Shown: one piece after another, positions 1 to 45,289 of the stretch
How positions within the stretch are numbered: the first letter of the stretch is position 1
Layout of the letters: each line of letters begins with the position of its first letter
Assembly: GCA_948146395.1 (NCBI GenBank)
Contig: OX411552.1
Coordinates: 12,136,957-12,200,956, forward strand
Source: Fragum whitleyi
Lineage: Eukaryota > Mollusca > Bivalvia > Cardiida > Cardiidae
Reading direction: 5' to 3'
DNA length: 64,000 nt
Notes under the pieces: model-generated
What the model was told of the DNA's origin: nothing
Databases searched by the model: none
The model's input: the letters and a program-made list of their open reading frames with translations, nothing else
Position numbers and translations under genes: made by a program

Positions 1-1249
1 GTGACTCTCCTTAAAACTAGTCTTGCGAAAATGTATTTGGCCCATAAATATGGTTGTGGCAGCGTTGGGCCTTTTTGTAACAACGAAATCTGTGAACAAC
101 ATATGCTCTTAAACCAATGGGCCATTTTCAATCAATTTTTTTTTAGAAAGTTCCTTTGATGACCGTTTTCAAAAACTCTTCGCAACATTCTAATTGGGCT
201 ATGAATTTGAGCGTGGCTTGACCAGGCCTATCTTTACTTTGAATTCCTAAAATAACTTATCCTGCTCAACCACTTGGTAAGTTTGAATGAAACTTTACAA
301 GAATGTTACTTTATGTCACCCACTGGACCAATAAAATTAAGGTGAGAGATTTAGGGTCATTAGAGATTTTGGTGTAACGTCACACTCAAAATCGAGATGA
401 AGCTATCCTCCGGAGCAAATCCTCCACATTTTTGCATGAATTTCAAAATGATTTGACACAGATGTTCCTCTAAATGTATACGAAGAGGTGTCATCCGAAT
501 TTATTATGTCTGAAAGCCAAAGGTTATGGTCTCATTTGCGTGTCCAAAGGGATTTTTTTAAATCGTTAATTGACAGCAGCGACCAGTTAATTAACCCAGT
601 AGGTGTCAACCACCGACCATACGTTTTTTTAGACTGGTCCAAAGTAAAAGCAGTTGAGGTAGTTGCAGACAACTCTTCGAATCACAAAAGCCGAGTGTCA
701 TACACAGTAGATACACCATGAGAAATTGTTTCAGGTGTTTGTTTCAAGTCCTTTCTCCTGTTTTTACACCGTCAATCAAAGCGATATGAATTTTCGGTGT
801 TTTAGGATGTGCCATGGATTTGTGTAGAACTGGGATAAATATTTAATACGTACTTAGTGTTTTTTATGAAACGAGGGTGGGGAAAATGATAATTGTCATG
901 GCTCTGCCGAGACAATTATCAATTCCCATAACCGAGTTAGATATTTTTTCATACAATACACTAGTTAACTACTTATCATATCCATCTCATAACCTCTATT
1001 TGCCTTGTTTCTAACAGAAATTCAAGTTTTATAAAATAACCGAATTATGACATTGTTCTAAAATATATCCATGTGATATCATTAAAAATGTCACATGGGG
1101 TGTTATCACATGGATATTTATATTGTTATAAGTGAAAGAAAGATAACCCCTCCATAAGTTTTACTCTGTTATCGGTCCTTTGTAGTCCGAACAGAATTAA
1201 TATTTCTTTAACCTCCGAGATAGATCTAGTTGCTTTGAAACTTTTGTTT

Positions 1250-1347
1250 AATAATTCGAGGGGTCAGTGCAACACTATTGTAAAAGCCTATGAATATATA
1301 GGCACTTACAATAGTATTGCACTGACCCCTCGACTTTGAATTATTTA
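1250..1347. repeat. Foldback element
   Basis: Arms read GAGGGGTCAGTGCAA on one side and its reverse complement on the other, with a further paired ACTATTGTAA block and a short loop. A related, more decayed foldback lies near 24390-24480, whose translations resemble each other only because of this shared stem. Confidence 0.75.
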
Positions 1348-1529
1348 ACTCGTATCCTGTCGATTTATAACCTTTATTCAAACAAATTACCAGTTGTTGA
1401 TGAATTTCAATCGGCCAAACTCGAAACTCCCTCACAATTTGATATAAAGAAGCAAACAGTGTATTCTAAGGTCCGACTGCATATCTAGGCCCTATAAGCT
1501 AATCTTTATTTCTTTCAAAGCTTAACGTA

Positions 1530-1916
1530 CAGTTAATCACATCATGAAACTTACAGTCATCTTGATCGAAATCATTTAAAACCACTCGCTCGGCGCTCCA
1601 TTTATTCATTCATTAAAAAAGAAAGTCAAATCACTCGCAAATGCTCCGAAATAGTTTAAAACGTTTAGAAATTGTTCAAATACGATTAACATATCATGAA
1701 TGTCGGGTTAAACTATTGCGCTTTTTTATTATCTGGTGTGGATTAAAGGCTAATTGGCCCGTAAAAGTACACAAACAGAAAAGTACGTATATTGTAATAA
1801 AAGGAGATAAAAAAATATAGATAACCACTCAAAACTCGCTCCTTTCATCCATTCAGTTTTATTTCAAAATCATTCCAAAATAATCTACCCTGTCAAATTC
1901 TAAATGTTTCTAGCTG
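1530..1916 (-). mobile_element. TA-flanked MITE, copy 1
   Basis: Starts CAGTTAATCACATCATGAAA and ends in the inverse TAGCTG, with TA on both sides. Interior carries the family GCTCCATT.ATTCATTC block. Orientation opposite to the 2218, 37546 and 39809 copies. Confidence 0.75.
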
Positions 1917-2217
1917 TAAAAAAAACATGTGAACATTATGAAAATGGTTAACCGATCCTACACAGAATTTGAGCCTACGTTTTTAATCATTTAATCATTT
2001 TGACTTTTTGTTCATTGTTGTCTGTGTTTACGTGTATAGTGTCTGATCTTCTACGTGAGTTTCCAGTCAAATTATACAATATCATGTCTGATAAATGTAG
2101 CCGTTTCTGAGTATGATCTGGATATAATTCCTCACACAATATGTCGTTCGGCTGCCAAGTTGGACTAGGATGTGACGCTTTCTGAAGTCTCTGAAATTAT
2201 TACAAAGGTATTACATA

Positions 2218-2661
2218 CAGTTGACGACATCGTGAAATTGACAAGATGAATGATTTTGGAATGATTTAGGAATGAAATTGAATGAGCGTGTGGAGTGAGT
2301 AGTGAGTGAAATAAATTGGATGTAATCCTATTTCGCAAATTTTGCTCAGGATGAACAACATTTGCGATATTGATTACCTACCTTTAATAAGATATGCATA
2401 CAAGTTCTATACACAGCTACTTATTTCTCCAAGAACCTACGAGAAGCTAACAATTTGAATAATGTCAGTGAAATCGGGATTTTTCTCTATCAAAGTTTAT
2501 TTTGAATGACGTTGTTGATTATATATTTTTCAATGGGTCTGAGCGTTTTTGAATGGCTTGAGTGAGTGTTTTGAATGAATGAATGAATGAATGGAGCATT
2601 GAGTGAGCGATTTAGAATGGTTTGATTGAGGTGAATGTCAATTTCACGATGTAACTAACTG
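2218..2661 (+). mobile_element. TA-flanked MITE, copy 2
   Basis: Starts CAGTTGACGACATCGTGAAA and ends TTTCACGATGTAACTAACTG. Very similar along its length to 39809-40245, including the central GGATGAACAA block. TA is kept only on the left. Confidence 0.8.
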
Positions 2662-2966
2662 TTCTTTTATCATGAAAACAGAACTTTACACTTTCCGTAT
2701 TATTATCTAATTTTACACGATTTTAAATTTAGCATAAACAGTACACTAAGATCAATTTCAAGGTCTGTTAGAATGTACATTTACCAAGATTCTCAACAAT
2801 ATTCGTGTAGAATTGTTTTATGACATCGTAGTTTTTACATTTTCTCACCAATTTACGCAAGATCTACTTTAATTGGTAATACCCAGCCACTTTAGGTCGG
2901 TACCAAACTTTTTCCTTATTCTCAAAAATCTTACAAATGATCCAAAACCTCGAATAATTTTTGGAA

Positions 2967-35830
<32,864 letters not shown>

Positions 35831-36146
35831 TTCGTGGGAAACACCGATCGGAAAGCTAGAAAATTGTTTCACGAATAACTAATGATGTGTTCTAAATCAC
35901 TTCAATTCACTAGACAGTTCACGAAGTAACATTAGTTTTATCCAAAAGCAAGAATTGTTGATACGCTTTGCATAAAGCACAGTTGTTTAATAATCTTTAC
36001 CACCGACAGGTCTTCCCTTTTAAAAAAGTGAATAGAAATTACGAAAACGTTGTATATCGTTTGTAGCACGATTGTGATAAATAACAAGGCTGTAATTTAA
36101 ATTTATTTTTTCATTACACTGTACCAAAACATTCCCTTTTTAAACC

Positions 36147-36154
36147 TTTATATC
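36147..36154 (-). promoter_or_regulatory. TATA-like site upstream of SLC6 exon 1
   Basis: Minus strand reads about TATAAAGG some 320 bases before the chosen start codon. No other core-promoter element was seen, so it may be chance in AT-rich sequence. Confidence 0.15.
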
Positions 36155-36507
36155 GAGCTTAAAAACGTTCTTCACAAATTTATAGACTAGCGGATAGTCA
36201 AGAGTAAGATTTGACTTATATTTAGCATTACATCTGCGCATTCACTGCATGTAAAATCATGAATTTGTGGTAGAACCTTAGAAAAAATACTTTCGCGCCA
36301 GACATTCTTTGTTAAATATTCAACTAGGCGCTCGTGTGCGCTTGTAAAGACATGAATAAATAATATCTGCTTATCTTTCCGAATGAATGAGTTATTAACT
36401 TAGAGTAATTAGTGTCCACTTTTACTTTTTAAAATCCGTTAGAAAAATAAAATGTAGTAACACCTCACCACCTTTATAGTTCAACAGATATAAATCGTGT
36501 CTGGAAG

Positions 36508-36845
36508 TCAGCCCTATTAGCTCAGTTGGTATAGCACCGGACTTCAAAACCATTGAAGTTAGACTGCGTGGTTTCGATTCCCGGGCTGGCACACTAACAA
36601 AAACTAATTGTCTTTCGGATGTTACGTTAAATCGAGGTCCCGTGAGACGGTGATTTACACCGAGTACGTTAAAGAACCATGGCAGATCTCAGCAGTAGTT
36701 TCGTCATATATACTTGCACTATCCCCCGTAACAACTTACCGTCTTCTTGGGCCGTCGCTCATATGGGCATGTGCTACGGTAGCGACGATAAACAATTGGA
36801 ATTAGACACCGTGTGGAATGCTACTGTGTATATTTATATTCAATA
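36508..36845 (+). repeat. tRNA-derived SINE with conserved central body
   Basis: Head TTAGCTCAGTTGGTATAGCA (box A) and TGGTTTCGATTCCCGG (box B) within GTCAGCC..GGCTGGC. The body has GTTAAATCGAGGTCCCGTG and TACGTTAAAGAACCATGG, a pattern familiar from invertebrate SINEs. The anticodon stem does not pair, so this is not a working tRNA. Confidence 0.75.
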
Positions 36846-37104
36846 AATGAGCATGTCGATGTCACAGCGCGAAACAGTTGTAACTGCCTATAAATATATG
36901 ACCATGTGTGTGTGACATTTCCAACAATTTGAAATGTGCGTGAGGTGCAAACATTGAGCAGCGTAGACAGCTACATCCTGTTAATATAAAGTTACCTGAT
37001 GGTCTATAGATACTTTGAGATCTTATCTATCTACAAAACGCATAGCAAAGACTCTGGTCAGACTGCGCAGATGCACAGGCTGGCCAGAGTCTTTGCTATG
37101 TACA

Positions 37105-37404
37105 TATATGAAATTGATGGATTGATTGATTGATTGAATGGAGTTTAACCGCTGCTTTCAACATTTTTTTCAGTTATATCGCCGCGGTTGAAGCACGTTT
37201 CAATGGTTTCCCGGTATTTCTTTTACCAGTACTACCACCACATCCTTTCCTAGCCTCCTGTTGCTCTCTCACATAGGTCTACGATTATCAACCCATTGGT
37301 GAGAGACAAATAAGTCGGAAAGAACGAGTGCCTCCGTCGAGGATCTAACCCGGGACCTCTAGATTGAGAGTCCGACGCGCTACCAACTGCGCCATGACGG
37401 CGGC
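37105..37404 (-). repeat. Full-length tRNA-derived SINE
   Basis: Minus strand: GCGCAGTTGGTAGCGCGTCG (box A), GGTCCCGGGTTAGATCC (box B), body, and a (CAAT)n tail. Best preserved of four copies of this family in the window. Confidence 0.9.
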
Positions 37405-37545
37405 CCTTAAAATTGTTGGAAATATCATGCAAAGGCTCAAATAGGCAGTTACAATTGTTTTGCGCTTGGCCATCGATGTGTGTGTCATTTCCAAGAATTG
37501 GTGAGTCGATGACCCCCGCTCTTGATCTCTGTTATGACATATCTA

Positions 37546-37946
37546 CAGTTAAGAACATCTTGAAATTAACATGATGAATGATTTTGAATGAAATTGAATG
37601 AGTGTGTGGAGCGCGTTTTGAGTGAATGTTTAGGGAGGTAATCCAATATCGCTAATTTTGTTTAAGATAGCATTGATTAACTCCATTTAATAAAATATGC
37701 ATACAGGATCTACGAAAAGCGTTCTGTATTTTCACAAAACCATAATTCGCTTACAAAATCCATTTATATCAGTGAAATCGTGGATTTGATCTACGGATTT
37801 TTAGTTAAATTGTAGTTCTTGATCTTATCATTTTTAGGGAAATTAAAGCGTTTTTGAATGGTGGGAGTGAGTGTTTGGAGCGCTGAACGAATGAATTGGA
37901 ATGGTTTTGATCGGAATGATTGTCATTTTCATGATGTAATTAACTG
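37546..37946 (+). mobile_element. TA-flanked MITE, copy
   Basis: CAGTTAAGAACATCTTGAAA to TTTCATGATGTAATTAACTG with TA on both sides. Interior GGAGCGC and GGAGGTAATCCAATATCGC blocks shared with 39809-40245. Confidence 0.85.
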
Positions 37947-38825
37947 TAGGTAGACATTTTCATCAAATATTAAAATGTTGCGATTTTAGTTTTGCTTGAT
38001 TCCACCATATTTCATGTATTCTGATTGGCTGAAAAAAATAGTTTGATCCCAAATGAAATTAATTGTTTTTATGCGGCTATTTTGTAAGCTTACGCACAAG
38101 ATACCTCCGAAAGAATCTGTCCAATTCGAAAAAAAAAATATTTACATTTTTGCTTCATGATATTAATTCATAAGATATGAAGAAAGTCTTTGTTGATTTC
38201 TGTTGATTTCAAGGGGGTATGAAACTATACACCTAATCTCAATCATGTATGAATCCGCTTGGTGTATTTATACAGTGTTATTAGGTTTTTAGTTTCATTC
38301 CTCCATGAAATCAACAAATAATCTTTTCATCTCTAAAATAAATCTGCAAAATATATAGAATTGGACATGAAACAAAAAGAAAATTGTAAGTTGGTGATCT
38401 AAATATCGATCTAAACATCGTAACTACAACTTGTTCAAGCTACGAAGTTGAAGTCGAAATTTTTAGAATGTAAGATACAAAATGATATTCCATTAAACAT
38501 AAGGAATATAAAATAATCTAACATTTTTTTAAAGATTTTTTTTAAAAAATAAACAAACTTTATGTCTTTCAACGAGTAATTCCAATATAGACGACTCTTA
38601 CATTTTATTGACAATCAAAGGCCTCATAAATCAAGGTATTTTGCTGTGTTCGTCTTGTCATGTGTTTAGTTTAACTTTTCATTTTAGGCATTTAATATTT
38701 TGTTAAAAATAAGTATCAAAATTCTTTTAAAATCTGCTGACATATATTTCATTTCATTTATCTCCGGAAGCATCGAACCATTTACCATTTCTTCAACATT
38801 ATCATATTACTTTCTTTATAATTAT

Positions 38826-38881
38826 TTTTATTTTTATAATCATTATTATTATTATTACTATTGTTGTTGTTGCTGTTGTTT
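38826..38881. repeat. Trinucleotide tract (ATT)n / (GTT)n
   Basis: Imperfect ATT then GTT repeats. Confidence 0.8.
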
Positions 38882-39403
38882 ACTCTCCGAAGGCACTTTA
38901 GGTTACTTTCTATCTCAAAGGTTATAGAGTAAGGACTAAGATCAGACTGTGCGGATGCACATGCTGACCAGAGTCTTTACTTTGCGTACACGTGGTACGG
39001 TTTGGTATGTCAAACATAGGTTCAAATACCGACAGACGGACAGACAGGCAGACAGACAGCCAATCAGATAAAGTATGCGAAAAGAATTGTTAGCCTTAAT
39101 AATACCGGTTGTAAAGTTGCATATGAATCTAATGGCAGTGAAAATGATATACTGAAAAAAGACTGGTCTAACGCCTACATTTTTAGATATAGATCTTTTG
39201 TTTGTCTAATGCTTGAAAAATATTTATATTACAATTTATCATGTACAAATTATTGGTATGCGATGAAAGAAAATAATAATATCATTTACATACTCTTTCA
39301 AAGGCAATGTTCAAACGTCAAACTTCAAAATTAAAGGTCGAAAAATGACATATTATAAGGCCACTAACCAAACATATACCAAATCGAATATAAACTAACT
39401 AAA

Positions 39404-39660
39404 TGCGACCCGTCACGCGAAAATGGACGATCTGGGAGGTACGTAAAGTGTCGAGCCTTGTCAGACTGCGCGGATTGCGCAGACTGACAAGGGCAGAAAC
39501 TTTTCGCACTTTTCTATTTTTCTAAATCCAGAAAAATCAAATCTAACTTCCAGTGAAAGAATTTTTAAAATTCGACTTCTGGTTAGCCTGTTCTAGAAGC
39601 AATATCTTTTTCAAATATTCATTTTACGAAGTTCCCAGATGGTTCACATATAAGTTTGAG
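39404..39660. mobile_element. Hairpin-core MITE, copy 3
   Basis: Starts GCGACCCGTCACGCGAAAAT, core CTTGTCAGACTGCGCGGATT with its inverse, and ends near GTTCCCAGATGGTTCACA. Reverse orientation to the 14243 copy. Confidence 0.75.
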
Positions 39661-39808
39661 ATTCATCAGGTAGTTTTTGTAAACTAGCGAAAATTTTGCC
39701 ATTTGGCTATTTTCGATACCAAAAATATTTTTTAGAACTTTTTTCAGAAATTGTTACTCTTACCAAGATCTACATGGTAACGACATATCAACTTTGTTAT
39801 ATAATGTA

Positions 39809-40245
39809 CAGTTAACAACATCATGAAATTGACATGGTGAATGATTTTGGAATGATTTAGGAATGAAATTGAATGAGCGTGTAGAGCGAGTTTTGAGTGA
39901 AATTAAAGGGAGGTAATCCTATTTTGCAAATTTTGTTCAGGATGAACAAAATTTGCGATATTGATTACCTCCCTTTAATAAAATATGCATATAAGTTCTA
40001 TACACAGCTTCCTGTTTCTTCATGAACCTATGAGAATCTAACAATTTGAATTATGTCAGTGAAATCGGGATTTTTCCCAATGAAAGTTTACTTTGAATGA
40101 CGTTGTTGATTCTATATTTTTCACTGGGTTTGAGCGTTTTTGAATGGTTTGAGTGAGTGTTTGGAATGAATAAATGGAGCGTTGAGTGAGCAATTTTGAA
40201 TGGTTTTGATTGAGGTGAATGTCAATTTCACGATGTAACTAACTG
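39809..40245 (+). mobile_element. TA-flanked MITE, best-preserved copy
   Basis: 437 bases, TA on both sides, ends CAGTTAACAACATCATGAAA and TTTCACGATGTAACTAACTG. The centre is an inverted block GGAGGTAATC..TTTTGTTCAGGATGAACAAAA..GATTACCTCC. Same length as 8576-9012. Confidence 0.92.
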
Positions 40246-40839
40246 TAAGATATCGTGTTATTTAAAATTGTTTGTGTGTTGCTTTTTTTCAATATAACAG
40301 AGTTTCTGAAATCAATAGCCCTAACATTGGTTCTAGATTTTTTCTTATTTTCAGATAGTTTTCAGATATTCTTGAAGTAATATTATCCAAGTCATTAAAA
40401 CAGTGCCTTAAGTTTAACTGATAGAAGTGTCTACCCTGTTCCATAGACTCTGTAGGCTGAACATGGTCAAAAGGTTAAGCTATTAAAAAGGTATTTGAAT
40501 ACAGCTTGATTCGTCTACCTTATTAAACGTTACTTTTCTAAATATTGAATGATACTGACCTCTGTTGGATCTTATCATTTATATATATATATATACACTA
40601 TGAACCGTTACGAACCAACTCGGTAATGCGTTTTATGTCAACCCTAGTCAGTCTGCGTGTAATGAGCACGCTGACTGGGGTCGAAATTTAATGGAATGAT
40701 TTTCTGAATTTAGAAAAAGTATTTTACCGTCTATTTTTAAAATTTTCAATTGCCCTCTATTAGAAACATTTTTTTAAATGTTTCGATACTATTCCGACTG
40801 CGCGTTATTTTAAAGAAGAATATTTTTTATGTATCAGCC

Positions 40840-42090
40840 AAAAGCGCCAATTTTGGCCTGGTTTAGCAGGCCATAGGAACCTACCCTGTATCCTGGAAAT
40901 TGCCCAGGAAAAAGTAATCGAGTAAAAAACCGAACAACGTGTGTACTACGTTGTTTTTATGTGCTCATGTGCGCGCAAAAAATAGGTCTAGTACACGTCA
41001 TCAACCTTTGTGCGAAACCTTTGTGTGTTCAATGCAGTGCTTGCATATCACTACGCTAAAAACAAAGTACTGATAGTACTGAAGGCGAGGGAACTAAATA
41101 GACGAAACAGCACACGAGGTCAATTTTCTGGAATATAACCTTGATTATTCATCTTGTCCTTATCATGTATACCAGATATTTTCTTACTTATCACTGCCAA
41201 AATCGCTGATGTGTTAAAGATACACAGCTTTTATATTTGATCTTGACGGATGACCTTGCTAATAGGGAAAAGAAGAAAATGCTGCTAACTAACACTTTCT
41301 CCTTTCTCCCTAATATTATCTACCCTTTCTGCTACAAGTTTTACCTATTTGCCTACATATTGTTTGTAATCTGCAACCCTTTACAATTTGGACCTGTCTA
41401 AACATTTGTTGTCTTGAAATGGATTAATCTAAATTAGAAAAATTAAAAAGCCTTGTTCCATCCTTAAACCCTTAAACAGAGACTTGGCCAACTTGGAACA
41501 GGTTGCAGACAATAAATAAAACATGAGTGTAATTTGATATATATCTAAGGTAGAAATTTTAAAAAAATATGGGATATGAGTATAGGGTGGACCATATTGT
41601 GGGAAAGGGAGAAATTGGCCCTACCAATTTCTTGTGTTTCCACAGTAAAATACAACTTCTTTATGGAATTCAATTCAATATAAAAGAAAGAGCCGACGAG
41701 CTTGTGCCCCTAGAAAAGCAGCATTACTTCGATTGTTAGACGGAATGATCAAATGGATAAATTGACTGACTAGTAGCAAACCAACCAACTCAACTGAAAT
41801 TATAAAACCACCAGTTGCGCCTGTCTGCAAAGCGGTATCGGGCGTAGTAATCTATACCTTGAAGATTAGTTGTTTCTAGCGGACTCAGCGCTATATAGTG
41901 AGCATACCGTTCGACATTTTTCCTTTGAATTGAGTTCGGAATGTGGCTTACGATCCCTAAAGGTAAATGGAACCCTTCGTTTTCCTCGCCTGAAAAAGCC
42001 TTGCTAAAAAGATTCAAAAATTGGAGTGAATGCCTTTAAATGTCACCTTGCCCCTTTATAAACCAGGCATTCAGCGCTTTTAGCGCTTTA
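40840..42090 (-). mobile_element. 1.2 kb inverted-repeat element, copy 2
   Basis: Reverse-oriented partner of 16284-17457. Ends AAAAGCGCCAATTTTGGCCT and CAGGCATTCAGCGCTTTT extend the terminal inverted repeat to about 25 bases. Located upstream of the SLC6 gene. Confidence 0.85.
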
Positions 42091-42651
42091 AAATTCGTAG
42101 ACTCAACGCCAAAGATTTTTCGCGATGAAATATTAGAGAACATGTCCAAAAAAAGTGACCTGCAGCTTAAATTGAATTCTGTCAATTGAAATCGCGGGAG
42201 AAAATGTTTAAAAGAAAAAAATAACACACGTACACAAATAACAATTTTTACCAATGAAACATGGCATGACACCACTTTAATACAATGTGAAAAACTTATT
42301 GTGTTAAAACAGTTTAACGACAGTCCATCAAAGACATCAACTAATTAATATATAAACGTTGCATTGTACCGTATACATATCAGCCCTCTTAAACCGTTTT
42401 TGCGATAACGAGCATAATCTGACTTACAAAACCACACGGAAAATTATGTAATGTCACGCTAAATAACGAGCTACATTGCTCATGTAGTCGCAACTTTTTC
42501 TTCTATGAATTAAACTAACCACGAACTCATTCTTCGTGTCGTCGTTTTGGCGAACAAGAAAAACCTCGTTACTTCAGCTAAATTCAATAAGATGTAGTAA
42601 CGAGGGTTAAGTCTCATCGACCAAAACTTTACATGTTTAGTTTGTATGTTT

Positions 42652-42664
42652 TTTTGTGTGTGTG

Positions 42665-42695
<31 letters not shown>

Positions 42696-42713
42696 TTTTT
42701 TTGGGGGGGGGGG
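42652..42713. repeat. (TG)n, poly-T and poly-G tract
   Basis: Consecutive simple tracts. The minus-strand frame through it is Lys/His low-complexity noise. Confidence 0.95.
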
Positions 42714-42781
42714 GTCTCGTCGTTTTGACCTCTCATTCACCCTTATTCGGGATCCCCACTGGTATATTCAGTAAGACCTAC

Positions 42782-43050
42782 AGTTAGTAAAATCGTCAAA
42801 TTGACATTCGCCTCAATAAAAACCATTCTAAATCGCTCACTAAGGGCTCCATTTGAACATTCTAAACACTCTTTCAAACCAATCAAAAACGCTCCAAATT
42901 TTTCAAAAAACAAATCGTTCAAATCGATCGAAATTTCTTTAAAACCTATCAAATATTTCCATGATTTTATTGAGTGCTGTGGGTTTTTCAGTGCCTGGTT
43001 GTTACGTAAAGACATCCCAATAGGAAAGTACGTAGATTCTGATAAAAGTG
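42782..43050 (-). mobile_element. TA-flanked MITE, truncated copy
   Basis: CAGTTAGTAAAATCGTCAAA followed by the family GCTCCATTTGAACATTC and CAAAAACGCTCC blocks. Right end lost. Confidence 0.7.
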
Positions 43051-43230
43051 GTAATTAATACAGCTGACACGGTCCAACTTGCACAGTTGTATCTTAGGAT
43101 ACTCTGTCTGCCTTCTTAAATTTTGTGTAAAAGAAATCTTGAGGCAGATTCGCTGATATGTCCAAAAGATAGGAAAATTGATTTTACAAACTTTAAATTC
43201 AGCAGGATAAGGGTTAAAAAGGTGTAATAC

Positions 43231-43394
43231 TATAGGGATGAGTGTCTTTTTCACTGCGTTTATTGGGGTATAAAGTGCAATTGCCTTAGCACATGGCAAA
43301 TAACGCCCGTAGGGCGTTATGTTTAAGCCATGTGCTAAGGCAATTGCACTTGATACCCCTATAAACGCTGTGAAAAAGACACTCTGCCCTTATA
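43231..43394. repeat. Large foldback, 70-base arms
   Basis: Arms run from TATAGGGATGAGTGTC through TGCAATTGCCTTAGCACAT to the reverse complement, with a smaller ATAACGCCC / GGGCGTTAT hairpin in the loop. Confidence 0.9.
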
Positions 43395-44199
43395 ATTGCA
43401 ATCCTCTTGGTTTAAGAAACTATTAAAATACACGGCTAAACATTAAAGTTTCGAGTCTACTTTTCTGCGTGTATTACACAATCTATTTTTAGATCGTGTA
43501 TTTTTTTCTCGCTATCGAAGTTAAACGGCATAAACTTAAACAAATGGTACGCAAATAAACGATAATTTGACATTCGTAGAGGTACTTATGATCTAAACAT
43601 AATTTTGACAAAGTTATTCTGCATTTTAAACCGAAACTATCGTGATCGGGCTTAGCTGAGAGGGTTGCTTGGTGGTCTTCGTCGACTCGCTGTAAACATC
43701 GACTCAGAATCTGAACTGCATGCTTTTAATAATAAATTCTTCGAAAATATCTTAATTTCTAATTTATTAAATATCAATTTTACGATATGGAAGGGGAAAG
43801 AGGGGTTTTCGAGTTCCTACAACACTGGACATGCAGATCGAAGGTCGGGGGTTTCCCGATAGACCTATTGCATTTTATACAGAAATAAAGTGCAATGGAT
43901 TTCCCCACGTGATGCGATTTAAACCAATCAAAATTCTTTATTTTATTAGATTGCAATTATTAGGGGAACGAACCCCTTTTTTGTATGTTCGAACCTAGAC
44001 TGGTAAACCTGTCCCATCTACGCTACCCTCCAATACTGTATCGATAGATTGAGACGGGCTCGCCAGTCAAGTTCGAACTCTCTTTACAGAAAGCCTGGAT
44101 CCCCGCATACTTTTATAGCTTTTTCCTCTTCGCGCTACACTGAGTACGAGTCCGAGTACGCTGACAGGAACCATATAAGGATAGGGAAAAGTATCGACT

Positions 44200-44395
44200 C
44201 TGGGCCAACTTATTTCTGACCCCGGGCGGGTACTGTTGCCCGCAACATCAGAGTATCTCTCAGAAAGCGGGCTACCAGCTCTAGACTGGTCCATATATCG
44301 ACTATCAGAATAGCCTAGAATAGGCTATTCTGATATTCGACAGTGATACCAGTCTTCACCCGACCCGAAAGCGGGCGAGAAATAAGTTGGCCCTC
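44200..44395. repeat. Nested foldback
   Basis: Outer GGGCCAACTTATTTCT pairs with AGAAATAAGTTGGCCC; inner TCAGAATAGCCTA pairs with TAGGCTATTCTGA across three bases. Confidence 0.8.
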
Positions 44396-44798
44396 TGTTT
44401 AGACCTCGATTGGTCATGATGGATCTCTTTCATTATTGGGTGATTTTGTTAACCGTAAACGACACGGTTGAAGGATAACTCTTACCCGCCATATTGTAGC
44501 AAAACTCATATTGTCTCCCTTTTGCGTACAAAACAAAAGAAAGCCGAGGATTTCTAGATACATTTTACAGATTCTTCGAGAATAAAGTTATGAATCTAGA
44601 CAAGTTTTAACTTCTGAAAATAATCGTTTTTCTGGGAATATGAATTCTTTACGAAACCGCTAGTTCATATCCAGACGATATTTCAATCTAACATGTAATG
44701 TCCAAGAAGAAAACTTTTGAGATTTCAGAATAGCACCAGTACACCTGTCCTGCATCCTGGATGACAAAACAGTGCGAAAGTTTTCCTTTAACCCTTTC

Positions 44799-45015
44799 CT
44801 GTTTAATCCCTGCTTTTTACGTGCCTGTAATTTTATGATTGAGAAAACGTTGTGAAAAAAGAAAAAATTGCTTCTGGCAAGCAATTTCTTCCTTTTTCCA
44901 CACTATTTTCTACCCTACAGAATGGTTTTTTTCAAGTTGAATCCATTTTAAATTTTCGCCTGCAAAACCTTTGAATTTGGACAGGTCCAAAATTTTGTAA
45001 AACAGTAAAGGGTTA
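44799..45015 (+). repeat. Direct repeat, copy B
   Basis: Partner of 4016-4228, ending in the same TTTGGACAGGTCCAAAATTT stretch. Same orientation, intergenic. Confidence 0.8.
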
Positions 45016-45091
45016 AATGAAAAGTTGACTTAATTTTTAAGAAAACATGGAGAAAAAGACAGAAAAAGACATAAATTACTTGCATACCTTG

Positions 45092-45289
45092 GTTTATTTG
45101 ACCCGAATTCGACATTTGTGGAAAAAATGCTTAAATAACAATTACCGACATATTTTATCAAGTAACAAATTATATATTATATTCAATACTGTTTGTTATT
45201 CATTCCTATGAAAGAATGTGCAAATCGGTGTAGGAATAATCAGATTTTTATTCATTGGAATAGCAGGGGTCAAATTCGGGTCAATAAAA
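45092..45289. mobile_element. MITE with GTTTATTTGACCCGAATT ends
   Basis: GGTTTATTTGACCCGAATT at the left and AATTCGGGTCAATAAAACC at the right are inverted repeats separated by about 160 bases. Confidence 0.7.

Larger units (their letters stand above)
1..2966. other. 3' flank of the SLC6-like gene, no gene recognised
   Basis: Short frames here match no family I know. It contains a degenerate foldback (about 838-985), a palindrome around 1063-1121, a foldback at 1250-1347 and two TA-flanked MITE copies (1530-1916 and 2218-2661). Confidence 0.6.

Noticed and set aside
1226..1435. Minus-strand frame resembling the frame at 24328-24528
   Set aside because: The shared residues come from related foldback stems; neither shows a known domain.
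35831..35872. Upstream extension of SLC6 exon 1 to 35872
   Set aside because: It begins with GTG, not ATG, and a stop lies just before it; the first in-frame ATG is at 35830.
36508..36592. Functional tRNA gene
   Set aside because: Boxes A and B are present, but the anticodon stem does not pair, and a SINE body follows.
40840..42275. Frames of 75-79 residues in the 1.2 kb element
   Set aside because: The equivalent frames are not kept in the inverted copy at 16284-17457, so a coding role is not supported.
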